The notes: a model not told the origin generated them from the letters alone. Shown: positions 45,320-54,991, counted from the stretch's first letter. The stretch is 64,000 nt of DNA from TC-15 sp034437275 (GCA_034437275.1 DAOTUD010000141.1:48823-112822); one strand, 5' to 3'. Numbers and translations are program-made.

Positions 45320-47019
45320 TAGCGCGCAAGCTGGAAGTTCCGCAGCAGGGGCCACCAGCCCTGGGCACTGAAGATCACGCCATCAAGTCGGGCGGACGTG
45401 CCGTGCAGGTTGACGTACTCACGCACCGGGAGGATCACCGCCTGCTCCATGATCCGGGACTGTGCCGAGGCGTAGTACAGCGCGCGTTCTTCGGGGATGC
45501 GGGTACGCACGGCCTGCGTCAGCCACTCGTCCACCTCGCCATCGCTGAAGCCGGACCAGTTGCGCGAGCCGTCGCTGCGGTAGAAGCTGTTGAGCAGGCT
45601 GGCATCCACGCCAAAATCGTACATCGCGATCAGGTCGAAATCCCCGTCGCGCGCGTAGTCAAGCAGCGTAGGATAGTCCGGCACCTGGATCAGGTCGAGT
45701 TCGATGCCAATATCGCGCCACTGGCTCTGGATCACCTGCGCGACGTCGGCCATCTGGTTCCAGTCCGCAAAGACCATCGTCAGCGAGAGCTGCTCCCCAT
45801 CGCGGTCCAGCCAGCCGTCGCCGTCGCTGTCGGTGTAGCCCGCCCCGGCCAGCAGTTCCTGCGCGAAGTCGGTGCTGTGCGGGTACGCCAGCGTGGGATC
45901 GGTGGCGACGTCCTCCGCGTAGAACGGCGTGACCGAGCTCAACGGCCCATACGCGACCGGCGACTGCCCCTGGAAGATGGCGTCGACGATGGCGGTGCGG
46001 TTGGTCGCGTACAACAGCGCCCGGCGCACCGCGAGGTCATCAGTCGGGGCGCGCTGCATGTTGAAGAAGAACTGCTGCGGCAAACCGGGGATCGCGGTGC
46101 GCAGGATCACCAGCGATGTATTTCCCGCCAGCAGCTCGGCATCGGTCGGCAGCAGTTCGCCCACCACCTGAACCTCGCCGCTTTCCAGCGCATCGCGGCG
46201 CGTAGGCGGGTCGGTGTAAAAGCGGAACTCCACCACGTCGACGGCTTGCGCCTCCCAGGCGGGATCGACCTCCCCTTCCGGCGTCAGGCCCGCGTAGAAG
46301 ATCGGCCCCCAGCGATAGTCCGGGTTGCGGCGCAGGATGATCCGTTCGCCGGGGACGAACTCCTCGAGCATATACGGCCCGGTGCCGACCTGGTGCCACT
46401 GGTAGGTGTTCTTGGTGTACTGCGCCAGCGCGGCGGGGCTGGCGATCCCCAGGTAAACCTGGCTCAGCCCGTCCAGCAGCGGGGCATAGGGTTCGCCCAG
46501 GTAGATGCGGATGGTGTAATCGTCCAGGATGTCGTAGTCTACATACGGCCCCAGCAGGTAGCGTGCCTTGCCCGAGTCGATGTTGTCATCCGTGATGCGG
46601 TCCAGGTTGGCGGCGACTGCCTCGGCATCGAAGGCCGTGCCGTCGTGAAAGGTGACATCACGCCGCAGGTAGAACGTGTACGACGTGCCGTCGTCGCTGA
46701 TCTCCCAGCGTTCGGCCAGCCCCGGCACGAGCTCCATCCGCTGCGGATGGCGGTAGACCAGCGTGTCGTAGACCGAATAGAAGGGAATCCCCAACTCTGA
46801 CGAGATGTGAATATGCGGGTCAAAGCCGGAGGGGTTCAAAGTCAGCCCGTACACGATGCGGCGGCCTTCGACCTCGTCGTCCTCGATCAACGCCAGCGAG
46901 CCGACCGCCGCCGACGTGATACCGCACAACAGCAGCAAAATGCCCAACACGCCCACGCGCAGCGAAAAAAGCTTGTTCAATGTTGACCCAGAAGTTGCGC
47001 TCAATCTACACCGCCTCAC
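45319..47019 (-). CDS. oligopeptide-type ABC substrate-binding protein (family 5)
   Basis: The 566-residue extracytoplasmic binding protein has a hydrophobic start (VGVLGILLLLCGITSAAVG), possibly a lipid anchor at the Cys. Family 5 motifs are VYDTLVYRHPQRMELVPGLAERWEIS, TFYLRRDVTFHDGTAFDAEAV, and GTGPYMLEEFVPGERIILRRNPDY. The start is uncertain: GTG at 47019 opens the frame, and a TTG at 46980 would give a more typical signal peptide; neither has a good ribosome binding site. It is the first gene of the operon with the two permeases. The 213-base gap upstream separates it from a divergent operon. Confidence 0.92.
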   Translation of the reverse strand: MRRCRLSATSGSTLNKLFSLRVGVLGILLLLCGITSAAVGSLALIEDDEVEGRRIVYGLTLNPSGFDPHIHISSELGIPFYSVYDTLVYRHPQRMELVPGLAERWEISDDGTSYTFYLRRDVTFHDGTAFDAEAVAANLDRITDDNIDSGKARYLLGPYVDYDILDDYTIRIYLGEPYAPLLDGLSQVYLGIASPAALAQYTKNTYQWHQVGTGPYMLEEFVPGERIILRRNPDYRWGPIFYAGLTPEGEVDPAWEAQAVDVVEFRFYTDPPTRRDALESGEVQVVGELLPTDAELLAGNTSLVILRTAIPGLPQQFFFNMQRAPTDDLAVRRALLYATNRTAIVDAIFQGQSPVAYGPLSSVTPFYAEDVATDPTLAYPHSTDFAQELLAGAGYTDSDGDGWLDRDGEQLSLTMVFADWNQMADVAQVIQSQWRDIGIELDLIQVPDYPTLLDYARDGDFDLIAMYDFGVDASLLNSFYRSDGSRNWSGFSDGEVDEWLTQAVRTRIPEERALYYASAQSRIMEQAVILPVREYVNLHGTSARLDGVIFSAQGWWPLLRNFQLAR

Positions 47020-47232
47020 TCACGCTCAACAAAAGAATAATCCCGTCTCTCTGCAGCGCACGGCACAGGCTGGGCACAGGGTACATCCCAGGGCCGTGTC
47101 GTTGTGGTAGCGTGCGCCGGAGCACGGTAGAATCGTTAAGGTTAGCGCAAGTCTACCATCGGGCCTGATGCTTATCAATAGTGGCGTTATCGTCAGCATG
47201 TCACGTGGTGAGGACTATGAGGAGCAGTCGTT

Positions 47233-48129
47233 TTGTCGTTTGAACCGATTCTGCTGGCCCCGGAAGAAGAGGCCGAAGAACGATATCCCTACCGGCGCGT
47301 GTGGCGCTCCGCCTGGCTGGAAGTGCTCGTGCTGCTGGCGGCGGTCGTGCTCGTCTACGTGGCGGTGGCCGTGTTCGGCGCTGCCCCCGGCGGCACCGGA
47401 GCAAAGGTGAGCCTCGCGCTGCTGCCGCTGGGCGCGTGGCTGGTGTTCTCGTGGTGGGCGGAACAGCGCGCACTCCAGCCGCGCGACGGCCTGCTCGGCG
47501 TGGTCATTCTGGGCGCGCTGGTCGCCAACGCGGTCGCCGTGCCGCTGCAAGCGCGCCTGTTCGAGCTGGACCGCTGGCTGCCGAACCAGGGCTTTTTTGG
47601 GCGCGTGCTGGGCTATATGTTCACGCTCGGGTTTGCCGGCGAATTCCTGAAATACCTGGTGCTGCGCTACACCGTCTGGCCGGAGCGCTTCACGCAGCGC
47701 CTGGACGGCATCGCCTATGCACTGGCGGCCTCGGTCGGTTACGCGGTGGTGCTCAACGCCCGCTTCGCGTTGTACACCGACGCCACCCTGGACGCTACCG
47801 CGCTGCGCGTGGCCAGCATCACGTTCTCGCACCTCGCCATCGGGCCGGTGATCGGCCTGTTCCTGGCCGAGCTGCGCATCGGGCACACGCCGATCTTCTG
47901 GCTGCCGCTGGGCCTGATGATCGCCGCTTTTCTCAGCGGCCTGTACTACGCTTTCTACACCCTGGCTATTGTCAGCGGCATCGGCATCGGTTCGACTGGC
48001 AGCGCCCCGGTGCGCGGGCTGCTGCTCGCCTTTGGGGTGGTGTCTCTCATGTTCGTGGCGATTGCGTTCATCGTCGAAAATGCGGACACGCGGATGGAAG
48101 CTCTCACCGGGAGCAGGCGCACCCTATGA
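47233..48129 (+). CDS. PrsW-like intramembrane protease family protein
   Basis: The 298-residue protein has about eight membrane helices. GFAGEFLKYLVLR resembles the PrsW motif EExxK, but the first Glu is Gly. The later motif GFaxxEN appears as GYAVVLN, with Glu replaced by Leu. The third, TFSHLAIGPVIGLFLAE, keeps the His. It may therefore be a non-catalytic homologue that binds or handles anti-sigma-like proteins. It opens an operon: start TTG at 47233 (GAGGAG 8 bases before), and its stop overlaps the next gene as ATGA. Confidence 0.7.
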   Translation: MSFEPILLAPEEEAEERYPYRRVWRSAWLEVLVLLAAVVLVYVAVAVFGAAPGGTGAKVSLALLPLGAWLVFSWWAEQRALQPRDGLLGVVILGALVANAVAVPLQARLFELDRWLPNQGFFGRVLGYMFTLGFAGEFLKYLVLRYTVWPERFTQRLDGIAYALAASVGYAVVLNARFALYTDATLDATALRVASITFSHLAIGPVIGLFLAELRIGHTPIFWLPLGLMIAAFLSGLYYAFYTLAIVSGIGIGSTGSAPVRGLLLAFGVVSLMFVAIAFIVENADTRMEALTGSRRTL

Positions 48130-48731
48130 CCGAATTCGTCAACGTTCAAGACACCGGGTTGAACTTCAACCAGCGCTGGAACAGCTATCTGGCGCTGGCG
48201 CTGGCGGGCGCGGTGCTGCTCGTGGGGTTGTTCCTGCGCAACAACGCGCTCACCGCCACCCAGACTTTCGAGGACCTGGACGCGGGGGTCCGCGCCCAGG
48301 TGCCGGTCGGCTGGCTGCTGGATTCGGAAGGCAGCGCCGAGTACGTCTTCCGCGCCCAGGACCCCAACGCCCTGCCCTTCAAGACGACCCTGCAAGTGTC
48401 GTTTGTGCCGGTCGGGCCGGGAGCCACACCGCGTAATGTGCTGGACCAACTGCACATCGACCGCGCCAAGCAGCTGTCGTCCTACCGCCAGATCGCGCGC
48501 CGCGACGAAACGCTGCGCGACGGCACCCCGGCCAGCCGCATGGTGTACGCCTACGCCCAGGACGAGCGCAACCCGTTCTTGCAGAGCATCCCGATTGTCG
48601 TCCAGGGCGTTGACGTGGTGGCCGTGCGCGGCAACCAGGCCATCGTCGTCACCTACCGCGAAGAACGAAGCGATTTCGACGATAATCGCTACCACTTCGA
48701 AAATTTGCTGCAAACGCTGGAGATCTTCTGA
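48126..48731 (+). CDS. single-pass membrane protein, PrsW-operon
   Basis: The 201-residue protein has a short N-terminus, one membrane helix (about residues 20-38, YLALALAGAVLLVGLFL), and an outside domain of about 160 residues that is alpha/beta in pattern (FEDLDAGVRAQVPVGWLL; YVFRAQDPNALPF; YRQIARRDETLRDGTPASRMVYAY). The end resembles a PsbP- or DUF1795-like binding domain (VRGNQAIVVTYREERSDFDDNRYHFENLLQTL). No catalytic residues are seen. Both its start (ATGA) and stop (TGATG) overlap its neighbours, so it is tightly coupled in the operon. Confidence 0.7.
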   Translation: MTEFVNVQDTGLNFNQRWNSYLALALAGAVLLVGLFLRNNALTATQTFEDLDAGVRAQVPVGWLLDSEGSAEYVFRAQDPNALPFKTTLQVSFVPVGPGATPRNVLDQLHIDRAKQLSSYRQIARRDETLRDGTPASRMVYAYAQDERNPFLQSIPIVVQGVDVVAVRGNQAIVVTYREERSDFDDNRYHFENLLQTLEIF

Positions 48732-51079
48732 TGTTAACTAAACCGCGTCTGATGTGGGTCCTGTTTGGGATCGGGCTGGTCAGCCTGCTGATCGGGCTGG
48801 GCGCGCCGCTGCTGCCGCTAGGGGGCAGCCAGGCCCAAACCGACGACCCGCCGCCGCTGATCGAACTCAACGAGGACGTGATCAAACGCGCGACCGTCTT
48901 CGTGATGCAGACCTACCAGAACCAGAACCAGACGATCATCTCCTGCGTGGGATCGGGCACCTTGATCAGCCCGGACGGGTTGATCCTGACCAATGCGCAC
49001 ACCGCGCTGTCCAGCGAAACCTGTCGCGCCGACCAGCTCGTGATCGCGCTGACCGTCAAACTGGACGAGCCGCCGATCCCCACCTACACCGCCGAAGTGC
49101 TCAACGCCAGCCGCGGCCTGGACCTGGCCGTGCTGCGCGTCGACGGCTTCCTCGACGGACGCGCCGTCAGCCCCGACAGCCTGCAACTGCCGTTCGTCGA
49201 GTTGGGCGATTCGGCGGCGGTCGCGCTGGACAACACGATCACCATCACCGGCTACCCGGACTTCGGCAAGGAAGAACAGAGCCTGACCGTCGCCAACGCC
49301 CCGGTCACGATGACACGCGGCACGATCAGCGGCTTCACCGCCGAAGCACGGGTCGGCGACCGGGCCTGGATTCGCACCAGCGCCGAAATCCCCGGCACCA
49401 TGACCGGCGGCGGAGCCTACAACCGGGACGGCAAGCTGATCGGCATCCCGACCATCGCCCCGGCGCGCGTCGGCGAAGTGACGGTTGACTGCCGCGTGAT
49501 CCAGGACACCAACCTGGACGGGCGCGCCGACAGCAGCGACAACTGCGTGCCCATCGGCGGCTTCATCAGCGCGCTACGCCCGTCGCGGCTGGCGCGGGGG
49601 CTGGTGCGCGCCGCCACGCTGGACATCCGGCCCGGCGACAACACCACCGACAACCTCACGCCACCTGCCCCGGCTCCCGGTCAAGACGACGACGGGCCGG
49701 CCTTTGACCGACTGTTCTTCACAACCAGCATCAACCAGGCCGGCGTCCCATCCAACGTGGTAGGCGGCGTCCCGGCGGGCACGACCAGCCTGTACCTGTT
49801 CTTCGACTACGCCAATATGCAGGACGGCATGGTCTACGAATTGAAAGTCACCGTCGATGACATCCCGGATAAGGTCCACAGCCTGCCGCCCGTCACCTGG
49901 AACGGCGGGGAACGCGGCACGTGGCATATCGGCAGCAGCGGCACCCCCTGGCAGCCGGGGACGTACGCCTTCCGGCTGTTCATCGAGGGCCGCGAGGCCA
50001 ACAGCGCCAGTATCCGCGTCGGCGCGGGGGTGAACGTCACCCCGTCGTTTTCGGATATCGTCTTCGGCGTACTGGACCAAAACGACAACCTGGTCGGGAC
50101 CAACTACGTGCTGCCGGAAGGATCGGTCGTCCAGGCGCGCTTCACCTACCGCAACATGGAGCCGGACATCCCCTGGACCCAGGTCTGGTACAAGGACGGC
50201 AGGCGGCTGGAGCCATCCATCAACGAGACATGGCCCGCCGAACGCGGCGCACAAGGCACGCACCGCATCAGCGCGCAGGCCGTCGGCGGCCAGTTCGAGG
50301 CCGGCGAGTACCGGCTGGAGCTGTACGTCAACAACCGGCTGAGCGCCACCGCCGATTTCGTGGTTGCGGGCGGCGCAGAACTGACCGAAACCGTCATTTT
50401 CTCCGACTTCCGCTTCGCCAGCCAGCAGCAGGACGGTGTGCCGGTCCCTGAAACCGTGCGCGCGGAATTCTCCGGCGAAATCGAGGAACTGTACATCTTC
50501 TTCGACTGGCGGCTGATTGCGCCAGGCACCATGTGGACGCGCCGCTGGCTGGTGGATGGCGAGGTGCTGTTCGAAGTGACCGAACCCTGGGTCGCGCCGC
50601 CTGACGGGGAGAATTTCTACTTCAGCCTGGCGACGCCCAGCAGGCTGCTTGACGGCACCTACGGCTTCGAGATCAGCATCGCCAACATCAGCCTGGTCAC
50701 AACGACGGTTCGTGTCGGGCTGGGCCAGCTTCCTGTCAATGTGTTCGAGAGCGCGGAAGGCGTCCAGATGACCGGGCGTATCATTGACACCGAAACCGGG
50801 AAAGGCATCCCCGGCGCGCTGTTTATCGTGCTCAAACCAGAGTTCAGCATCGAGGACTTCCTATGGGACCAGTCGCAGGTGTTGGGCATGTCCCTTGCGG
50901 ATAACCAGGGCTACTACCAGGTCCCGCAACTGCTGCCGCGCGGCGATGAAGACGAGCCGCTGCTGTACAGCATTCTCGTACAGGCCGAAGGCTACATGCC
51001 GGTCAACGCTGACGGGATCGTCATCGGGCAGAACACCGCCAGCCCGGTCGAGATCAATGTCAAATTAACACGGAATTAA
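48731..51079 (+). CDS. trypsin-like serine protease homologue with Ig-like repeats; Thr replaces catalytic Ser
   Basis: The 782-residue exported protein has a signal sequence (about 1-36) and a trypsin-like domain (about 45-290). His90 (LTNAHT) and Asp131 (GLDLAVLR) fit the triad. The usual G-N-S-G-G reads PGTMTGGG, with Thr225 (codon 49403-49405) at the Ser site. So it is either an unusual Thr protease or a pseudoenzyme. A calcium-like Asp loop (DTNLDGRADSSDNC) follows. The second half has two or three beta-sandwich repeats (about 330-440, 450-550, 560-670) and a CarboxypepD-like end (GRIIDTETGKGIPGALFIV). It starts at the previous stop (TGATG) and precedes a GH3-like gene by four bases. Confidence 0.82.
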   Translation: MLTKPRLMWVLFGIGLVSLLIGLGAPLLPLGGSQAQTDDPPPLIELNEDVIKRATVFVMQTYQNQNQTIISCVGSGTLISPDGLILTNAHTALSSETCRADQLVIALTVKLDEPPIPTYTAEVLNASRGLDLAVLRVDGFLDGRAVSPDSLQLPFVELGDSAAVALDNTITITGYPDFGKEEQSLTVANAPVTMTRGTISGFTAEARVGDRAWIRTSAEIPGTMTGGGAYNRDGKLIGIPTIAPARVGEVTVDCRVIQDTNLDGRADSSDNCVPIGGFISALRPSRLARGLVRAATLDIRPGDNTTDNLTPPAPAPGQDDDGPAFDRLFFTTSINQAGVPSNVVGGVPAGTTSLYLFFDYANMQDGMVYELKVTVDDIPDKVHSLPPVTWNGGERGTWHIGSSGTPWQPGTYAFRLFIEGREANSASIRVGAGVNVTPSFSDIVFGVLDQNDNLVGTNYVLPEGSVVQARFTYRNMEPDIPWTQVWYKDGRRLEPSINETWPAERGAQGTHRISAQAVGGQFEAGEYRLELYVNNRLSATADFVVAGGAELTETVIFSDFRFASQQQDGVPVPETVRAEFSGEIEELYIFFDWRLIAPGTMWTRRWLVDGEVLFEVTEPWVAPPDGENFYFSLATPSRLLDGTYGFEISIANISLVTTTVRVGLGQLPVNVFESAEGVQMTGRIIDTETGKGIPGALFIVLKPEFSIEDFLWDQSQVLGMSLADNQGYYQVPQLLPRGDEDEPLLYSILVQAEGYMPVNADGIVIGQNTASPVEINVKLTRN

Positions 51080-51083
51080 GCCT

Positions 51084-53912
51084 ATGCGTCGCCTGCTCAC
51101 CCTGTTCTTGACAATCGCCGTGCTGCTGCCGGCTGTGCCCCGTCCTGCCGCACGCGCGCAAACGGACGACGACAACCAGATCGCCGCCCTCCTGGACACG
51201 ATGACGCCCACCGAGCGCATCGGCCAGTTGATGCTGGTCACCTTCGAGGGCACCTACCTGGGGCCGGAAACCCCGATCGTGCAGCTCATCCACGACTACA
51301 ACATCGGCGGGGTGATGCTGCTGGCCGAAAACGACAACATCAACGGCCCGGTCAACACGCCGCGCCTCGTCCAGTCGCTGACCACCGACTTGCAGCAGGT
51401 CGCCTACAACGCCGCCCAACCCGGCGACGACCGGCCCGATCCCCGCGCGTTTGTGCCGCTGTTCATCGCCACCCGGCATCCCGGCGATGGCCAGCCGCAA
51501 ACCCAGATCGCGCAGGGGACCACGCCGCTGCCCAGCAGTATGGCGCTCGGCGCGACCTGGAACCCGGAATATGCGCGGCAGGTAGGCCAGATCGCCGGGG
51601 TGGAACTCAGCGCGATGGGCATCAACATGCTGTTTGGCCCGGCCCTGGACGTCTTGCAGCAGCCGCAGGCCGAACGCGCGCTCGACCTCGGCGTCAACAC
51701 GTTCGGCGGCGACCCGTTCTGGGTCGGGCAGATGGGCCAGGCTTACGTGACTGGCGTACACGAAGGCAGCCAGCAGCGGATCGCGGTCATCGCTCAGAAC
51801 TTCCCTGGGTTGGGCTTCGCCGACACCCAGCCCGCGCAGGAAATCCCGGTCGTGCCGCGCTCGGTCGAGGAATTAAGCCGTATCGACCTGGTGCCCTACT
51901 ACGCCGTCACCGGGCAGGCCGGCAATACACTGGCCCGGGTGGAGGGCATCCAGTGTGCCAACATCCGCTACCAGGGCGAAAACATCCGCACCAACACGCG
52001 CCCGATCTGCATCGACGAACAGGCCGCCGACCAGTTATTGCAGCTCAAATACTTCGAGGACTGGCGTACCACCGGCCTCATGATCAGCAGCCCGCTGGGC
52101 ACGCCCGCCATCCGCCGCTATTACAACATCTCGCCCTTCCCCCACCGGCAGGTGGCACGCGCCGCGTTTCTGGCCGGCAACGACATCCTGTACCTGGCCG
52201 AGTTTGGCCCGAAAAGCGGCGCGGACCAGGTCGAAAATGTGATCGACGTGATCGAGTTCTTCGCCGAACTGTACGAAAACGACCCGGTCTTCCGCCGCAA
52301 AGTCGATGAAGCGCTGGCGCGGGTGCTGCGCGTCAAGCTGGCGCTGTACGAGGGCGACTTCACGCTGGACAATATCGCCACCGCCCCGCTGGACATCCAG
52401 CAGACCGGCAAAGCCAGCGCCGGGCTGTACGCCATCGCCCAGGAAAGCGTCACGTTGATCGCACCGCGCCGCGAAAACCTGCCCCCGCCCCCGGGCCGCG
52501 ACGACAACATCGTGATCTTCACCGACGTGCGGCTGGTCCAGCAGTGTTCGTACTGCGCCGCCTATCCGCTGGTGTCGTTCAACGAGCTGGAATCCGCGAT
52601 TGAGCTGCGTTACGGGCCGTATGGCGGCTCGCAGATCCGCCCGGAGCAGGTCACCAGCTTTTCCTTCAACCAGTTGCAGTCCTACCTGCGCGGCAGCATC
52701 GAGGGGCTGTCGGCGGATGATAACCAGTTCAAGACCAACCAGCGCATCGGCGAAGCGCTGCGCGGTGTCGATTGGATCGTGCTGGTCATGCTTGATGTCT
52801 CGTCCACGGTCGAAGCCTCGGATGTCGTGCATTTTTTCCTGAACACGCAAACCGGGCTGATGGACCGCGCGCACGTAGCCGTGATCACGCTTGGCGCGCC
52901 GACGTACCTCTCATCGACCGAGATCAGCAAGCTGTCGGCCTATATCGGCGTCTACAGCCACACCGCGCCGTATATCGACGCTGCGGCGCGCGCGTTGTTC
53001 CAGGAGTTGAGCTACGCCGGCGATCTGCCGATCAGTTTGCCGGCGGTGGGCTACAATCTGGCCGAAGCCACCACCCCCGACCCGTCGCAAACGATCCAAC
53101 TCGAGATCTTCACCCTGGACGACCAAAGCATCCCGGAACCGGTCCGCACGACGAACCTGCTGACGTTGGGCATCGGCGAGCAGTTGATCCTGCGCACCGC
53201 CCCGCTGCTCGATCACAACGGGCATGTCGTCCCGGACGGCACGCCGGTCGAATTCACCCTGACGTTTATCACCGACACCGAAGATTTACGCACGCGCCAA
53301 ACCAGCACCACCCAGCAGGGCCGCGCCTATACCAGCTTCACGCCCAACCGCACGGGCCGCGTCGAAATCCGGGCGACCAGCCTGGAGGCTGCGCAGTCGG
53401 AGCCGTTCCAGATCGTTGTCGTGGAAGATGTGACCGATCGCTCGCGCTTTGCCGACGCCGTCCCCGATAACGCGCCCACTGACAGCGACCCTCCCGCCTC
53501 ACCGGCGGCAGTGGTGCTGATCCCGCCCATTTCCGACGACGATTCGGACGCGGGGCCAGGCACAACGCCGGGGAACAGCCCAGACGGTTCGGCCACACCA
53601 GACGACACAGGCCGCGTCAACCTGGGCGACTTCATGCTGGCGGTCTTTGGGCTGCTGCTGTTGGGGGGCCTGGGCTTTTCGGTTGGTGTGTCGACCACCT
53701 TCAGCGTGGATGGGGGGATTCGCGTGCTGTTGGGCTGCGTGGTGGCCGGGCTGATCGGCTACATCTACTACGGGCTGGGCGGCCCGGGGACGACTGAAAT
53801 CAAACAACGCCTGGACGATATGAGCGCGGTCATCACCACGCTGGGAACAGGCCTCGTCGGGCTGATTTACGCGTGGTGGGCGCTGTGGAAGACCCGTTGG
53901 CAGGCCTCGTGA
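51084..53912 (+). CDS. membrane-anchored glycoside hydrolase family 3-like protein, catalytic residues lost
   Basis: The 942-residue protein has a signal peptide (about 1-26), a GH3 TIM-barrel-like domain (about 35-430), an alpha/beta second domain, a beta-sandwich and at the end two membrane helices (about 850-905). Fold text is clear: IGQLMLVTFEG, GGVMLLAENDNI, GVELSAMGINMLFGPALDV. The Lys-His of the NagZ motif KHFPG is replaced by Gln-Asn (AQNFPGLG), and the nucleophile site usually SDD reads SSP (residues 335-337). Hydrolysis is therefore unlikely; carbohydrate binding is possible. It ends the coupled operon and abuts the convergent kinase gene. Confidence 0.82.
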   Translation: MRRLLTLFLTIAVLLPAVPRPAARAQTDDDNQIAALLDTMTPTERIGQLMLVTFEGTYLGPETPIVQLIHDYNIGGVMLLAENDNINGPVNTPRLVQSLTTDLQQVAYNAAQPGDDRPDPRAFVPLFIATRHPGDGQPQTQIAQGTTPLPSSMALGATWNPEYARQVGQIAGVELSAMGINMLFGPALDVLQQPQAERALDLGVNTFGGDPFWVGQMGQAYVTGVHEGSQQRIAVIAQNFPGLGFADTQPAQEIPVVPRSVEELSRIDLVPYYAVTGQAGNTLARVEGIQCANIRYQGENIRTNTRPICIDEQAADQLLQLKYFEDWRTTGLMISSPLGTPAIRRYYNISPFPHRQVARAAFLAGNDILYLAEFGPKSGADQVENVIDVIEFFAELYENDPVFRRKVDEALARVLRVKLALYEGDFTLDNIATAPLDIQQTGKASAGLYAIAQESVTLIAPRRENLPPPPGRDDNIVIFTDVRLVQQCSYCAAYPLVSFNELESAIELRYGPYGGSQIRPEQVTSFSFNQLQSYLRGSIEGLSADDNQFKTNQRIGEALRGVDWIVLVMLDVSSTVEASDVVHFFLNTQTGLMDRAHVAVITLGAPTYLSSTEISKLSAYIGVYSHTAPYIDAAARALFQELSYAGDLPISLPAVGYNLAEATTPDPSQTIQLEIFTLDDQSIPEPVRTTNLLTLGIGEQLILRTAPLLDHNGHVVPDGTPVEFTLTFITDTEDLRTRQTSTTQQGRAYTSFTPNRTGRVEIRATSLEAAQSEPFQIVVVEDVTDRSRFADAVPDNAPTDSDPPASPAAVVLIPPISDDDSDAGPGTTPGNSPDGSATPDDTGRVNLGDFMLAVFGLLLLGGLGFSVGVSTTFSVDGGIRVLLGCVVAGLIGYIYYGLGGPGTTEIKQRLDDMSAVITTLGTGLVGLIYAWWALWKTRWQAS

Positions 53913-54926
53913 TCAGGGCGCGGCCAGCGTGATCAACAGCGCGACCACCGTCAGCGCGGCGGCCAGGATCGCCAGCGCGATATTGCCCTGCGCAATCGCC
54001 GGATCGCGGGGCGCGTCGCTGGCGCGCAGTTCGGCCCGGCGCAGCCCGGCCACCAGCCGGCGCGGGGGCAGCACGCCCTGCCCAAACAACGCCTCGCCCA
54101 ACACTTCGACGCTTTCCGGGCGGTCGTCGGGGTGCATCGACATCGCCCACAACACGGCGCGCGCCGTGCGGTCGCCCAGGCCCGAGTTAATGTCGCGCGG
54201 GTCGCGCAGCGAGCGCGGAGCCAGGAAGCGCTGCTTGGCTTCGGCAGGTGGGGTGTTGGTCAGCAAGTGGTACAACGTCGCGCCCACCGCGTATAAATCA
54301 CTGCGCACATCGGTATGCCCGATGTCGCCGCCGTACTGCTCCAACGGCGTATACAGCGCGGTGCCGCGCCCCTGCACGACAGTGATGGTCCGGTTTTCGT
54401 CCGACTGCAACAACTTGACAAGACCAAAATCGACCAGTTTAATTAATCCATCAGGCGTAAGCTTAATGTTCGCCGGTTTTATATCGCGGTGGAGCACCGA
54501 CGGTTGCTGATTATGGAGATAACGCACAGCGTCGATCAACTGCTCGGCCCAATCCAGGACCTGCTCCTCGGGGATAAATTCGCCCCGGCGCAGGGCCTGA
54601 TCAACGGCCTGGTGCAAATCGTGGCCCGGCACAAAATCCATCACCAGGTAGTCGCGCTCGCCTTCGGAGAAAAAGTCCGAGACTTTGGGCAGGTTGGGAT
54701 GGTCCAACCGCGCCAGTGTGCTGGCCTCGCGCTGGAACTGCGCGCGGTCCTGGGCGCGGTCGTCCGGCGAGGCATCCGGGTCAGGCCGAATCTCTTTGAT
54801 GGCGGTGAAGCGCCCTTCCAGGCGCACATCGGCGGCTTTGTAGATGCAGCCCATGCCGCCCTGGCCAATCGTCTCGCTGATTTGGTAGCGTTCGCGCAGC
54901 ACGTCGCCGGATTTGAGGTGCGTCAT
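53913..54926 (-). CDS. membrane-anchored Ser/Thr protein kinase
   Basis: The 337-residue protein has a Hanks-type kinase domain (about 10-265): Gly loop IGQGGMGCIYKA, Lys in FTAIKEI, HRDIKPANIKL, DFGLVKL, and an activation segment with YTPLEQYGG. All catalytic residues are kept. A single C-terminal membrane helix (about 315-335, IALAILAAALTVVALLITLA) ends the protein with no large outside domain, so input may come from partner proteins. It is divergent from an FHA regulator gene 79 bases away. The ATG at 54926 lies 13 bases after AGGAG. Confidence 0.95.
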   Translation of the reverse strand: MTHLKSGDVLRERYQISETIGQGGMGCIYKAADVRLEGRFTAIKEIRPDPDASPDDRAQDRAQFQREASTLARLDHPNLPKVSDFFSEGERDYLVMDFVPGHDLHQAVDQALRRGEFIPEEQVLDWAEQLIDAVRYLHNQQPSVLHRDIKPANIKLTPDGLIKLVDFGLVKLLQSDENRTITVVQGRGTALYTPLEQYGGDIGHTDVRSDLYAVGATLYHLLTNTPPAEAKQRFLAPRSLRDPRDINSGLGDRTARAVLWAMSMHPDDRPESVEVLGEALFGQGVLPPRRLVAGLRRAELRASDAPRDPAIAQGNIALAILAAALTVVALLITLAAP

Positions 54927-54962
54927 CAATGTCGTTATACTCCTGATCAGGTTGGTGCGCTC

Positions 54963-54991
54963 ACGATAGCCCGGCATACGGCAATTGTCAA
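54963..54991 (-). promoter_or_regulatory. kinase promoter
   Basis: On the minus strand TTGACA (54991-54986) is perfect, with TATCGT (54968-54963) 17 bp away. It lies in the short gap between the divergent kinase and FHA genes, so both may be controlled here. Confidence 0.6.
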
